The notes beneath the pieces are model-generated. The model had not been told where the DNA came from and made no database searches. It saw nothing but the letters and a program-made list of their open reading frames with translations. The position numbers and the translations under genes were made by a program. A DNA stretch of 64,000 bases from Methylobacterium mesophilicum SR1.6/6 (GTDB lineage: Bacteria; Pseudomonadota; Alphaproteobacteria; Rhizobiales; Beijerinckiaceae). This document shows positions 9,109-23,466 of this stretch, in pieces (positions within the stretch are counted from its first letter, which is position 1; the number at the start of each line of letters is the position of its first letter). Location: contig NZ_CP043538.1 of NCBI RefSeq assembly GCF_000364445.2, forward strand, positions 4,235,447-4,299,446, in the 5' to 3' direction.

Positions 9109-10067
9109 CGTTTGTCTCCGTGGTGTTGGATGAGAGGGCGGTTCACCCGGGGCCGCGCCGGGCTGGACCGGGACTGGAGGGCGTCAGGACCCGCGCGGCG
9201 CGCCAGGCGGCGGACGGATTGACCGTTTCGCGGCGCCGAAGGGGCTGACATCTCCCCGGCAGACGATCCGATCAGCCGCGGGCCTTCCCGGGTCCGGCTC
9301 GCATGCGCGGTGAAGGGCGTGACGATCGAAACGGACGCGCGCCGCGCCGCCGCGCCGAGACGGATTTCAGCCGAGCGCGAGCGCACATCCGAGCCCGGAC
9401 GAGGCTCCGTGCCCACGCGATGGCCCGTGTCTCAGATCTCGGAATGTCGGTCCTCCATACCGCCTGCCTTCGTTGCCGGACTTCGGTCACGTGCGCTGCT
9501 GCGAAGACGACGCCGGCCCTCTTCAGCTGAGCGCAACAAGACTCTGCGCAGACGATCGCAGGATGCAAGGCCGCCAAGGCGCGTTGAAATCTCTATCCTT
9601 CTTTAAAATCGAAGTCTGAATGAACCGTTTGCGCTGTCAATACTTCAAATTCGGCTGCGCATATGGCTTAATCAGGCGCTGAAAGACACCGTATTCGGGA
9701 ATTAATAGCTTTATATAATGCGGATTATCAGCTGAGCACGATCAGTTATTGCCGGACCGGCGCAGCAAGTTTCGATCGCCGAGGTTGGCCGATCATGCGC
9801 CGGGAGCGGACACCGTGCGGGTGCGAGGATTGGCATGGGCCGTCCGCCCGACGCGTCCCAGACGTGCCGGCACGTCGCTCGAAGGCGGGCCGCCCCGGAG
9901 CCAGTCCGGCCGCGCCCTGCAGCCACGGTCCGGACCGGCGTTTCCTACGCAGAATTCACAGCGTTAACCTTTCAATCATATTCGTTAATAAATCCTTGGC
10001 TAATCACGAACGAAGATACCTAAATAGCTCGGTAACCACGAAGTCGCCCCACCGCGACGAGGTCCCG
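9109..10067. other. Long intergenic region without a supported gene
   Basis: This 959-base stretch lies between divergent genes: the ATPase on the minus strand and the membrane protein on the plus strand. Short open frames exist on both strands, but they are Arg-rich and look like GC-driven chance. About 9595-9740 and 9950-10030 are clearly more AT-rich than the rest (for example tttatataatgcgg at about 9710), so they are the likely promoter-bearing parts. I found no hairpin terminator, repeat or RNA gene. Confidence 0.5.
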
Positions 10068-11120
10068 ATGCCAAAAGCCAAGAAGAAGCTGTTGTCGGGC
10101 GGCTGCGCCCTCGGGTTATCGGGCCTCTCGATCCTCGCCGTTCCGGGCGTGGCCGAGGCCCACGTGAAGTGGTTCTGCGCCTACGATGTGGCCGGGCAGC
10201 CGCAGGGCCTCGAGCAGGTGCTGTGCCCGGACTTCGAGTGGCTGACCGGTCTCGCCCTGGTCTGCCTGATGGCGGGCTGCCTGGCCGAGGGGACCCCGCT
10301 GGGCGGCGCGCTGCTCAGGGCGCTCGATCGCGTGACCGCCCGGATCCGGACCGACACCGAGCTTCTGGTCCGCTGCACGCTGGGCTTCTTCCTGGTGTCC
10401 CTCTGGAGCCTGGGCGGCATCATCCTCACGCCGGAACTCAAGACCGACCTGGCCTGGATCCCGTGGCTGCAACTGGCGATGGCAGGCTGCCTGATCTGGC
10501 GCCGGACCATGCCGCTCACCGGCCTCGGCATCGTCTTCCTGTTCAGCTTTGCCACCGCGCAGTACGGCCTGTTCCATCTCGCCGACTACCCGATCTTCCT
10601 CGGCATCGCCGCCTACCTGATCATCCAGGGCCTCGGGCTGGATCCGTTCGGCCTGCGCCCGCTCGACCTCGTGCGCTACGCCGCCGCCGTGACCCTGATG
10701 TGGGCCTCCATCGAGAAGTGGGCCTACCCGCAGTGGACCGATCCGCTGCTGGCCGCCAAGCCGCAGATGACCATGGGCGCGACGCCCGCGCTGTTCATGC
10801 AGGCCGCCGGCGTCATCGAGTTCACCCTGGCCTTCGCGTTGATCTGGACGCCCCTCGTCCGGCGCAGCGCCGCGATCATCCTGGCGGCGATCTTCGTCTC
10901 GGCGATCTTCGAGTTCGGCAAGGTCGACGCCATCGGCCATTCCGGCATCATCGTGGTCCTCCTGGCCATCGCGGCCGACGATGCAACGGCAACCGTGCGG
11001 GCCCGGCAGGCGCTGATGGCGCCGGCCTGGTACGGGGCGGCGCTGGCGGCCTTCCTGTTCCTCTACTACGTGGGCCACGCCGCCCTGTTCGGCGGCCTCG
11101 GCGAGATGCCCATCATCTGA
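10068..11120 (+). CDS. Multi-pass membrane protein, DoxX-like
   Basis: A 350-residue integral membrane protein. A basic start (MPKAKKKLL) and hydrophobic stretch end near VAEAHVKWF, which looks like a cleavable signal or first span. Eight or so further spans follow. The IEKWAYPQW and FEFGKVDAIGH segments resemble the DoxX-like group, but the match is loose. The ATG at 10068 has gagg nine bases upstream and replaces a longer in-frame extension that looks non-coding. It has no operon partner: the next gene (marC) runs towards it. Function is unknown; DoxX-type proteins are linked to redox or thiol stress in some bacteria. Confidence 0.7.
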   Translation: MPKAKKKLLSGGCALGLSGLSILAVPGVAEAHVKWFCAYDVAGQPQGLEQVLCPDFEWLTGLALVCLMAGCLAEGTPLGGALLRALDRVTARIRTDTELLVRCTLGFFLVSLWSLGGIILTPELKTDLAWIPWLQLAMAGCLIWRRTMPLTGLGIVFLFSFATAQYGLFHLADYPIFLGIAAYLIIQGLGLDPFGLRPLDLVRYAAAVTLMWASIEKWAYPQWTDPLLAAKPQMTMGATPALFMQAAGVIEFTLAFALIWTPLVRRSAAIILAAIFVSAIFEFGKVDAIGHSGIIVVLLAIAADDATATVRARQALMAPAWYGAALAAFLFLYYVGHAALFGGLGEMPII

Positions 11121-11147
11121 TCGGCGCCGCCCGCGCCGGACCCGACC

Positions 11148-11861
11148 TCATCGCGCCGCACCCAGCGGCGCGAACACGTCGATGAGCCCATTGATCAGGA
11201 TCTGCGTGCCGACGCAGAGCAGCAGGAAGGCGAACAGGCGGCCTGTGACGCGGGCCCTGGCCGGCCCGATGAGCGCCACCACCCGGTCGGCCGATGCGTA
11301 GAGGAGGGCGACGGCGGCGGCCACCACCAGGGCGGCCAGGGTGACGCCGAGGTAGAAGCCGAGCCGCTCCGCGTAGGCCGCGGGCCGGTTCGCGCCGAGG
11401 GTGATGGCGACCGCGATCGTGCCCGGCCCGGTGGTGAATGGCAGGGTCAGGGGGAAAAAAGCGATCTCGGCGAGGGGGCCCGGCGCCGGGTCGCCCTGCG
11501 GCTCGGTCGGAGCCGCAGCCCGGCTCGTCGACCCCGAGGCCTCAGCCTGCTTGCGCGCCTCCCGCGCCTCCGGCCGGTTGAGCTGGGTCCAGGCCGAGGA
11601 CATCACCACGAGGCCACCGGCGATACGCAGCGCCCCGAGGCTCACGCCGAAGAAGTTGAGGATCGGCGTGCCGGCCCACAGGGCGCCGAGCATCACCAGC
11701 GCGGCGTAGACGCCGATCCGGCGGGACAGCAGCACGCGGTCGGCGTGGCTATAGGCGCTTGTCACCTGCGCGAAGATGAAGGCGCCGCCGATCGGGTTCA
11801 CGATCGAGATCAGGCCCGAGAGGGCGAGCAGGAACTGCTGGGCGGTGAAATCGATGCTCAT
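11148..11861 (-). CDS. MarC family membrane protein
   Basis: A 237-residue protein with about six membrane spans and the features of the MarC/YchE family: the N-terminal ISIVNPIGGAFIFAQV segment, the mid-protein PLTLPFTTGPGTIAVAITL repeat of the same fold, and ILINGL near the end. A Pro/Ala/Glu-rich loop of about 35 residues separates the two halves, which is longer than in short family members. The family was once linked to multiple antibiotic resistance, but its transport role is unproven. It ends 28 bases from the convergent gene upstream and is preceded by the methyltransferase on the same strand. Confidence 0.88.
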   Translation of the reverse strand: MSIDFTAQQFLLALSGLISIVNPIGGAFIFAQVTSAYSHADRVLLSRRIGVYAALVMLGALWAGTPILNFFGVSLGALRIAGGLVVMSSAWTQLNRPEAREARKQAEASGSTSRAAAPTEPQGDPAPGPLAEIAFFPLTLPFTTGPGTIAVAITLGANRPAAYAERLGFYLGVTLAALVVAAAVALLYASADRVVALIGPARARVTGRLFAFLLLCVGTQILINGLIDVFAPLGAAR

Positions 11862-11930
11862 CGGAATCGGTCCCGGTTATGGACCGTCTAGACGACCGAA
11901 GCCTTCCGAGACATGGCGCGGACGTCACAC

Positions 11931-12665
11931 TCAGCCCGGGGAGGGCGCCGGTACCAGAACGCGCGCGGGCGCGAGGCGGCGCGCCCGCCGCACCTGCTGG
12001 ACCGCGACCGGCCGGTAGAGCTGCTTCGTCGCGTCGACCACGTGCAGACCCGCGAAGGGCAGGGACAGGCTGGTGCCCACCCATTCCCAGGCCGGGCCGG
12101 TGCGCAGCATCAGGCGCGAGCGCACGGGCGGCATGTAGAGCGTCTCCGACCAGCTCACGGGGGAGAACAGGGTGTCGCGCATCAGCCGCCCGAGCTGCGA
12201 GCGGCTGTAGGGCTGGCCGTGGCCGAAGGGCGTGGCCTCGCGGCGCGCCCAGACGCCCCGCCGATTCGGCACCACCAGGATCATCCGGCCGCCCGGCGTC
12301 AGCGTCCGCCACACCTCCTGAAGCAGTTCGGTCGGGCTCTCCACGGATTCGAGGGCGTGGACCAGGATGACCCGGTCGATTGCGGCCTCGGGCAGGGGCA
12401 TCATCGTCGGATCGGCCAGCGCCGCGCAGGAGCGGCCGGAGCTCGGCCAGTTCACCACCCCCTGGGTCGCCGGCATGAAGGCCAGCGTCCGCTCGGCGAT
12501 GCAGTGGATCGGGCCCAGATACGGGGTGGCGTAGCCGATCCCGAGCACGCGCAGGCCCGACACCGAGCCCAGGAACTCGTGCAACGCGCGGCCGACCACG
12601 CGATGCGTCGTGCGGCCCAGGGGGCTGGCGTAGAAGGCCCGCAAGCCATTGACGTCGAGACGCAT
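11931..12665 (-). CDS. SAM-dependent methyltransferase (type 11)
   Basis: A 244-residue class I methyltransferase. Motif I is a variant (VLGIGYATPYLGP, about 39-51) in place of the usual Gly-rich loop, followed by the acidic and aliphatic stretch PLPEAAIDRVILVHALE and by LTPGGRMILVVPNRRG, typical of the methyltransf_11 fold. I use the ATG at 12665; a TTG 14 codons upstream also opens the frame. The substrate cannot be told. The gene is divergent from gloB with about 140 bases between them, and similar pairs of a methyltransferase and a glyoxalase II gene occur in other alphaproteobacteria, so a link is possible but unproven. Confidence 0.82.
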   Translation of the reverse strand: MRLDVNGLRAFYASPLGRTTHRVVGRALHEFLGSVSGLRVLGIGYATPYLGPIHCIAERTLAFMPATQGVVNWPSSGRSCAALADPTMMPLPEAAIDRVILVHALESVESPTELLQEVWRTLTPGGRMILVVPNRRGVWARREATPFGHGQPYSRSQLGRLMRDTLFSPVSWSETLYMPPVRSRLMLRTGPAWEWVGTSLSLPFAGLHVVDATKQLYRPVAVQQVRRARRLAPARVLVPAPSPG

Positions 12666-12807
12666 GAAAGGACAGGACACCGGGGCCGGAACGTTCACCG
12701 TACTCAATGGTGAGCCGGACGGCCCGGGGCAAGCGGCGAAGGAACCCGGTCACACCGCCGCCCGTTCACCGCGGCAGCTTTCGCGCGGGACGGAGGATCT
12801 TCATCCG

Positions 12808-13584
12808 ATGGCGGCCGAGACCGAGATCCACACCTTCCTCTGTCGCAGCGACAATATCGGCGTCCTGATCCGCGATCCCGCCACCGGTGCCTGCGCGGCG
12901 ATCGACGTGCCGGAGGCCGGGCCGGTCCTGACAGCGCTGGACGAGACCGGTTGGCGGCTCACCGACATCCTCGTCACCCACCGGCACGGCGACCACGTCG
13001 AAGGCATCCCGGCGGTCAAACAGGCCACCAGCGCGCGGGTCGTCGCACCCGCCAGGGCCGGCGACGCGGTCCCGCAGGTTGACGTCACGGTGCGCGAGGG
13101 CGACACGGTGCGGGTGGGCGATCTGGAAGCGCAGGTCTGGGAGACGCCGGGCCACTGCGCCGACCACGTCACCTACTGGTTCGCGCAGGCCGGGATCGTC
13201 TGTGCCGGCGACACGCTGTTCACGCTGGGCTGCGGCCGCGTGATGGAGAGCCCGCCGGAAACCCTCTACCGGTCGCTGCGGCGCTTCGACGAGCTGCCCG
13301 ACGCGGCCCAGGTGTTCAGCGGCCACGACTACGTACTCTCCAACGCGCGCTTCGCCCTCGCGGCGGATCCGGAGAACCCGGATCTCAAGGCGCGTTTCGC
13401 GGAGGCCGAACGGGCGAAGGCGGAAGGTCGTTTCCTCATTCCGTCGACCATGGGGGCGGAGCGGGCGACCAACCCGTTCCTGCGCAGCGCGCTACCCGCC
13501 CTGGCCAAATCCGTCGGTATGCCGCCAGAAAGTGACCCCGAAACCGTCTTCGTCGCTCTAAGGTCGTGGAAGAACCGCTTCTGA
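12808..13584 (+). CDS. gloB: Hydroxyacylglutathione hydrolase (glyoxalase II)
   Basis: A 258-residue metallo-beta-lactamase-fold enzyme that splits S-lactoylglutathione to lactate and glutathione, the second step of methylglyoxal detoxification. The metal site THRHGDH gives H58, H60, D62 and H63. Later ligands are in TPGHCADHVTY, AGDTLF and FSGHDY. The C-terminal ATNPFLR segment is the usual glyoxalase II glutathione-binding end. The ATG at 12808 is well placed behind ggagg (about 12792); the frame upstream of it is not coding. Length fits the family. Confidence 0.95.
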   Translation: MAAETEIHTFLCRSDNIGVLIRDPATGACAAIDVPEAGPVLTALDETGWRLTDILVTHRHGDHVEGIPAVKQATSARVVAPARAGDAVPQVDVTVREGDTVRVGDLEAQVWETPGHCADHVTYWFAQAGIVCAGDTLFTLGCGRVMESPPETLYRSLRRFDELPDAAQVFSGHDYVLSNARFALAADPENPDLKARFAEAERAKAEGRFLIPSTMGAERATNPFLRSALPALAKSVGMPPESDPETVFVALRSWKNRF

Positions 13585-13920
13585 CGCAGGTGATAACGAG
13601 AAAAATTTGTTGCCTTCTCAAGGCAAACTGACACATAGGGATGTTTAAGCGGTCCTAATCCGCTCAGGTAACCGGGCTCCCGGGGGGAAGCCGCAACGTC
13701 AACGCGAAGCGCCGGGACGCTTCAGCCGGTATGATGGGGGTCCGTCTCGCCCTACCACCTGTCCACTTCCCGCCTTCCTCTTCCGTTTCTCAAGCCAGAG
13801 TCTGCCGGGTCCAAGGAAGAGTCGCTCGCCGCCAAGGCCAAGCTTCCTGGAACCGACGACGCCGAGACCGGCCCGATCCGCGACGCCGGCGATGCCGGCA
13901 CGCAGCGGCCCCGCACCCCT
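13585..13920. other. Intergenic region before the TetR gene; in-frame N-terminal extension possible
   Basis: There are 336 bases between gloB and the chosen TetR start. A short inverted repeat (ttgcctt-ctc-aaggcaa, about 13614-13630) lies just after gloB without a T run on the plus strand. The TetR frame is open from 13735 to 13920 and reads like real protein (Lys/Glu/Ala-rich), but it contains no ATG, GTG or TTG; only a CTG at 13759. Confidence 0.4.
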
Positions 13921-14508
13921 GTGGCGGCGGATGTCAGGTTGCTCGGCATTGCCACCGAGCATCTCTCACGCCTCGGGCCCAAGCGTGTGACGGTCGTGGC
14001 CGTTGCTGCCGAAGCCGGCATGACGCACGCCAATGTCTACCGTTACTTCCCGTCGAAAGACGCGCTCCTCGACGCGGTGGCGGGCCGATGGCTCCGCGAA
14101 GTCGAGGCCCGGCTCGCCGGGATCGCCGACGCCCCGGATCCGGCCGACGACAAGATCGAGCGGCTGCTGACGGCCCTGGCGACGGTCCAGCGCGACGCGC
14201 TGTTCGACGAACCGAACCTGTTCGCGGTGCATCTCGACGCCACCGTGGCGGCCCGTCCGATCGCCCGCCGGCACCGGGTGCGCCTGCGCAGCCTCGTCGA
14301 GCGCGTGGTCGAGGAGGGGATCACCTCGGGGATCTTCTCGGCGCGGGACCGCGAGCGGGCGATCGCCTACATCTTCGACGCGAGCTACCGGTTCACGCAT
14401 CCGCTGGCGATTCAGCACGATGCTGAGGTGCCGCGCGACCTGATCGAAGCCCGGTTCGGCGCCGTGATCCACGCGATCCAAAGGGTTTTGCGCTCCGGCG
14501 TGCTCTGA
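13921..14508 (+). CDS. TetR/AcrR family transcriptional regulator
   Basis: A 195-residue regulator. The N-terminal helix-turn-helix is clear: VTVVAVAAEAGMTHANVYRYFPSKDALLDA (cited here as two parts around residue 30). The rest is helical and would be the ligand-binding and dimer domain. The GTG at 13921 is the first usable start, but it has no obvious ribosome binding site and the frame is open for about 60 codons upstream, so the true start is uncertain. A strong terminator follows at 14534. The target genes are unknown; neighbours gloB (upstream, same strand) and mdh (downstream) are candidates only by position. Confidence 0.88.
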   Translation: MAADVRLLGIATEHLSRLGPKRVTVVAVAAEAGMTHANVYRYFPSKDALLDAVAGRWLREVEARLAGIADAPDPADDKIERLLTALATVQRDALFDEPNLFAVHLDATVAARPIARRHRVRLRSLVERVVEEGITSGIFSARDRERAIAYIFDASYRFTHPLAIQHDAEVPRDLIEARFGAVIHAIQRVLRSGVL

Positions 14509-15870
<1,362 letters not shown>

Positions 15871-15982
15871 CCGGTAAGCGGAGACCGGGCAGCGCGTAGC
15901 GTTCGGAGATTCGAATCCCAATCGCTCGATTTCTCTACGCGCCGCCCGCTGCCACCTATTCGCTCCTCCCTACGAGGCTCCG

Positions 15983-17179
15983 ATGAATATCCATGAATAT
16001 CAGGCCAAGGCCGTGCTGAAGGAGTTCGGTCTGCCCGTCTCCCGCGGCGTGGCCATCTTCAACCCGTCGGAGGCCGAGGCCGCCGCCAAGGAGCTCGGCG
16101 GCCCGGTCTGGGTCGTGAAGAGCCAGATCCACGCGGGCGGCCGCGGGAAGGGCACCTTCAAGGGCGCACCCGAGGGTGCCAAGGGCGGCGTGCGCGTCAC
16201 CAAGTCGATCGACGAGGTGAAGCAATATGCCGGTGAGATGCTCGGCCAGACGCTGGTGACGATCCAGACCGGCCCGGCCGGCAAGCAAGTCAACCGCCTC
16301 TACATCGAGGAAGGCGCCCAGATCGCCGAAGAGTTCTACCTCTCGATGCTGGTCGACCGCGCCACCGGCCGCGTCGCCTTCGTGGTCTCCACCGAGGGCG
16401 GCATGGACATCGAGGCGGTCGCCCACGACACGCCCGAGAAGATCCACACGATCGCGGTCGACCCGGCCACGGGCGTGATGCCCCATCACGGCCGCGCCGT
16501 CGCCAAGGCGCTGGGCCTGTCGGGCGCCCAGGCCAAGGAAGCGGCCGCGCTGACCGAGAAGCTCTATGCGGCCTTCGTGGCCAAGGACATGAGCCTGCTG
16601 GAGATCAACCCGCTGGTGCTGACCGCCGACGGGCACCTCAAGTGCCTCGACGCCAAGATGGCCTTCGATTCGAACGCCCTCTACCGGCACGCGGACATCA
16701 TGGCGCTCCGCGACGAGACCGAGGAGGACGCCAAGGAGATCGAGGCGTCCAAGTACGACCTCGCCTACATCGCGCTCGACGGCACGATCGGCTGCATGGT
16801 CAACGGCGCCGGCCTCGCCATGGCGACGCTCGACATCATCAAGCTCTACGGCGAGGAGCCGGCGAACTTCCTCGATGTCGGCGGCGGCGCCTCCGAGGAG
16901 AAGGTCACGGCGGCGTTCAAGATCATCACCGCCGACCCGAACGTGAAGGGGATCCTCGTCAACATCTTCGGCGGGATCATGAAGTGCGACGTGATCGCCA
17001 ACGGCGTGATCGCCGCCGTGAAGGCGGTGGGCCTGCAGGTGCCGCTGGTGGTGCGCCTCGAGGGCACCAACGTCGAGCAGGGCAAGGCCATCATCCGCAA
17101 CTCGGGCCTCAACGTCATCCCGGCAGACGACCTCGACGACGCCGCCCAGAAGATCGTCGCCGCCGTGAAGGGAGCCTGA
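15983..17179 (+). CDS. sucC: Succinate-CoA ligase, beta subunit
   Basis: A 398-residue ATP-grasp subunit that binds nucleotide and, with SucD, makes succinate and ATP or GTP from succinyl-CoA. It starts [19 protein letters not shown], typical of SucC, and has [11 protein letters not shown] in the ATP-grasp part and the C-terminal succinate-binding [13 protein letters not shown] segment. The stop is two bases before the sucD ATG, so the two subunits should be made together in equal amounts. Confidence 0.97.
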   Translation: MNIHEYQAKAVLKEFGLPVSRGVAIFNPSEAEAAAKELGGPVWVVKSQIHAGGRGKGTFKGAPEGAKGGVRVTKSIDEVKQYAGEMLGQTLVTIQTGPAGKQVNRLYIEEGAQIAEEFYLSMLVDRATGRVAFVVSTEGGMDIEAVAHDTPEKIHTIAVDPATGVMPHHGRAVAKALGLSGAQAKEAAALTEKLYAAFVAKDMSLLEINPLVLTADGHLKCLDAKMAFDSNALYRHADIMALRDETEEDAKEIEASKYDLAYIALDGTIGCMVNGAGLAMATLDIIKLYGEEPANFLDVGGGASEEKVTAAFKIITADPNVKGILVNIFGGIMKCDVIANGVIAAVKAVGLQVPLVVRLEGTNVEQGKAIIRNSGLNVIPADDLDDAAQKIVAAVKGA

Positions 17180-17181
17180 TC

Positions 17182-18066
<885 letters not shown>

Positions 18067-18136
18067 GGCCCCGCGCGCCTGCGTTGCGGCCATCGCAGGG
18101 CCGCAACCCCCATATCGGGCGTGCAGACGATTTCAG

Positions 18137-18165
18137 CGGGGCGGTCACCCGCCCCGTTTCGGTTT
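18137..18165 (+). terminator. Terminator or attenuator between sucD and sucA
   Basis: A perfect 8-bp GC stem (cggggcgg / ccgccccg) with a tcac loop, followed by tttcggttt. It sits about 70 bases after sucD and about 70 before sucA, on the same strand. It may end most sucCD transcripts, or leak to let some continue into sucA. A second small hairpin (gggcagg-gct-cctgccc, 18200-18216) lies close to the sucA start. Confidence 0.65.
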
Positions 18166-18237
18166 GAGGGCGCTCCGCCGCGCTGACGGAGATCCCGAAG
18201 GGCAGGGCTCCTGCCCGCGCGACAGGATGGACGCACC

Positions 18238-21225
<2,988 letters not shown>

Positions 21226-21238
21226 TTTCTTGGGACTT

Positions 21239-21264
21239 GGCGGCGGCCTGCTCCGGCCGCCGCC
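21239..21264 (+). promoter_or_regulatory. Strong hairpin in the sucA-sucB spacer
   Basis: A perfect 10-bp all-GC stem (ggcggcggcc / ggccgccgcc) with a 6-base loop (tgctcc), starting 13 bases after the sucA stop and ending 52 bases before sucB. There is no T run, so it is more likely a 3'-end stabiliser or processing site than a full terminator. It could adjust E1 to E2 ratio. Confidence 0.6.
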
Positions 21265-21316
21265 TCTCACTCCTGGCCGTCCGGCACGGCCGAACCGATC
21301 CGGAAGTGCAAGACCT

Positions 21317-22636
21317 ATGGCAACCGACATCCTCGTCCCGACGCTCGGCGAATCCGTGAGCGAGGCCACCATCGGCCGCTGGTTCAAGAAGCCGGGCGAC
21401 ACGGTCGCGGCCGACGAGCCGATCGTCGAACTCGAGACCGACAAGGTGACCCTGGAGGTCAACGCTCCGGCGGCGGGTGAGCTCGGCGAGATTCTCGTCA
21501 AGGACGGCGAGACCGTGGAGCCCGGCGCGCTCCTCGGCTCGATCGTCGAGGCCGGGGCGGGCGCAGCGCCGGCCAAGAAGGCAGCTCCGAAGGCGGCCGA
21601 GTCCAAGACCGAGACCCGCAGCGAGGCCCCGAAGGCCGCTTCCTCCGACAAGGCCGAGGCGCCGGCCCAGGAATCCTCGGCCGGCTACGGAAACCACGGC
21701 GACGCGGCCGCCCCAGCAGCGCAGCAGCGCCCGGCGGGCGACAACGGCCCGGCGGTGGCCAAGCTAGCCCGCGAATCCGGCGTCGATCCGTCGGGCGTGA
21801 ACGGATCGGGCAAGGACGGCCGCGTCACCAAGGGCGACATGCTCGGCGCCATCGCCAAGGGCCCGGCCCCGTCTGCGGCACCCGCCAAGGAGGCCCGTCC
21901 GACCCTGCCGCGTGCCCCCTCGGCGCCGGACGATGCCGCGCGCGAGGAGCGCGTGCGCATGACGAAGCTCCGCCAGACCATCGCGCGCCGCCTCAAAGAC
22001 GCGCAGGACACGGCTGCGATGCTGACGACGTTCAACGACGTCGACATGTCGGCCGTGATGGCGATGCGCAGCCAGTACAAGGACATCTTCGAGAAGAAGC
22101 ACGGCACGAAGCTCGGCTTCATGGGCTTCTTCACTAAGGCGGTGATCGGCGCCCTCAAGGACGTGCCGGCGGTGAACGCCGAGATCGACGGGCAGGACCT
22201 CGTCTACAAGAACTACTACCATATCGGCATCGCGGTCGGCACCGATAAGGGCCTCGTCGTCCCGGTGGTGCGCGACGCCGACGACCTGTCGATCGCCGGC
22301 ATCGAGAAGAAGATCGCCGGCTTCGGCAAGAAGGCACGCGACGGCAAGCTCTCCATCGAGGAGATGCAGGGCGGCACCTTCACGATCACCAACGGCGGCA
22401 TCTACGGCTCGCTGATGTCGACGCCGATCCTCAACGCGCCGCAATCGGGCATCCTCGGCATGCACCGCATCGAGGAGCGCCCGGTGGTCCGCGCCGGCAA
22501 GATCGAGGCGCGGCCGATGATGTACCTCGCCCTGTCGTACGACCATCGCATCGTCGACGGTAAGGAGGCCGTGACCTTCCTCGTGCGGGTCAAGGAGGCG
22601 CTGGAGGATCCGGCTCGCCTCGTGCTGGACCTCTGA
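21317..22636 (+). CDS. sucB: 2-oxoglutarate dehydrogenase, E2 (dihydrolipoyl succinyltransferase)
   Basis: A 439-residue core subunit. The lipoyl domain (1-75) carries the modified lysine K43 in [12 protein letters not shown] flexible Ala/Pro/Lys-rich linker follows, then the E1/E3-binding domain (about 150-187, [16 protein letters not shown]), a second linker and the catalytic domain with DHRIVDG (H410, D414). I use the ATG at 21317 ([14 protein letters not shown]); the open frame upstream is leader. There is one lipoyl domain, as usual for SucB. Confidence 0.97.
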   Translation: MATDILVPTLGESVSEATIGRWFKKPGDTVAADEPIVELETDKVTLEVNAPAAGELGEILVKDGETVEPGALLGSIVEAGAGAAPAKKAAPKAAESKTETRSEAPKAASSDKAEAPAQESSAGYGNHGDAAAPAAQQRPAGDNGPAVAKLARESGVDPSGVNGSGKDGRVTKGDMLGAIAKGPAPSAAPAKEARPTLPRAPSAPDDAAREERVRMTKLRQTIARRLKDAQDTAAMLTTFNDVDMSAVMAMRSQYKDIFEKKHGTKLGFMGFFTKAVIGALKDVPAVNAEIDGQDLVYKNYYHIGIAVGTDKGLVVPVVRDADDLSIAGIEKKIAGFGKKARDGKLSIEEMQGGTFTITNGGIYGSLMSTPILNAPQSGILGMHRIEERPVVRAGKIEARPMMYLALSYDHRIVDGKEAVTFLVRVKEALEDPARLVLDL

Positions 22637-22643
22637 GGCTGTC

Positions 22644-23399
22644 ATGTCGGGCGCTGAGAACAGGGTCGCCATCGTCACCGGCGGCAGCCGCGGCATCGGC
22701 CGGGCCGTGGCGCTGCTCCTGGCCGAGCGCGGCTATGCGGTCTGCCTGAGCTACGTGTCGGACGCCGCCGCGGCGCAAGGCATAGTCGACACGATCACCG
22801 CCAGGGGCGGCAAGGCGCTGGCCGTGAAGGGCGATGTCGGCAGCGAGGCCGACGTGATTGCCCTGTTCCAGGCCGCCGACGGGCTCGGTCGGCTCACGGC
22901 GCTGGTCAACAATGCCGGCGTGGTCGACGTGAAGTCCGACGTCGCCGACATGAGCCTCACCCGCCTGCAGCGGATGATGACCACCAACGTGGTCGGCAGC
23001 TTCCTCTGCGCCCGCGAGGCGGTGCGGCGGATGTCCACGAAGCGCGGCGGGACCGGGGGCGCGATCGTGAACCTGTCCTCGGTGGCGGCGCGGCTGGGCG
23101 GTCCCGGCCAGTTCGTGGACTACGCCGCCTCGAAGGGCGCGATCGATTCACTGACGATCGGCCTCGCCCGCGAGGTGGCCGCCGAAGGCATCCGCGTCAA
23201 CGCGGTGGCGCCCGGCATCATCGCCACTGAGATTCACGCCAGCGGCGGTGAGCCTGACCGCGTGGAGCGCCTTGGACCTGGCGTCCCGATCGGCCGGGCG
23301 GGCACCGCCGAGGAGGTCGCCGCGCCGATCGTGTGGCTCCTCTCGGAGGAGGCTTCCTACACCACGGGCGCCATCCTCGACGTCGGCGGCGGCCGCTGA
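22644..23399 (+). CDS. SDR family oxidoreductase
   Basis: A 251-residue short-chain dehydrogenase/reductase. The cofactor loop is TGGSRGIGR (about 12-20), NNAG lies near 90, and the catalytic Ser, Tyr and Lys are in LSS and VDYAASKGA. The sequence SYVSDAA after strand 2 gives no clear NADH signature, so NADPH is possible. It starts 7 bases after sucB and lies between sucB and lpd, so it is almost certainly in the same transcript. Its substrate is unknown. It ends near [20 protein letters not shown], close to sugar or alcohol dehydrogenases of the family. Confidence 0.9.
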   Translation: MSGAENRVAIVTGGSRGIGRAVALLLAERGYAVCLSYVSDAAAAQGIVDTITARGGKALAVKGDVGSEADVIALFQAADGLGRLTALVNNAGVVDVKSDVADMSLTRLQRMMTTNVVGSFLCAREAVRRMSTKRGGTGGAIVNLSSVAARLGGPGQFVDYAASKGAIDSLTIGLAREVAAEGIRVNAVAPGIIATEIHASGGEPDRVERLGPGVPIGRAGTAEEVAAPIVWLLSEEASYTTGAILDVGGGR

Positions 23400-23466
23400 G
23401 CCTCGACCCGACCTGACATTCTATGCCCGTCAGCGACGCGGCACGACCGAGCGGAAGCGAACCTGC

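Noticed and set aside
9105..9416. 103-residue minus-strand frame in the gap before the ATPase
   Set aside because: Arg/Ser/Pro-rich with no good start and it overlaps the ATPase gene start.
13612..13630. Inverted repeat after gloB as a terminator
   Set aside because: Only 7 bp and no T run on the gloB strand; too weak to call.
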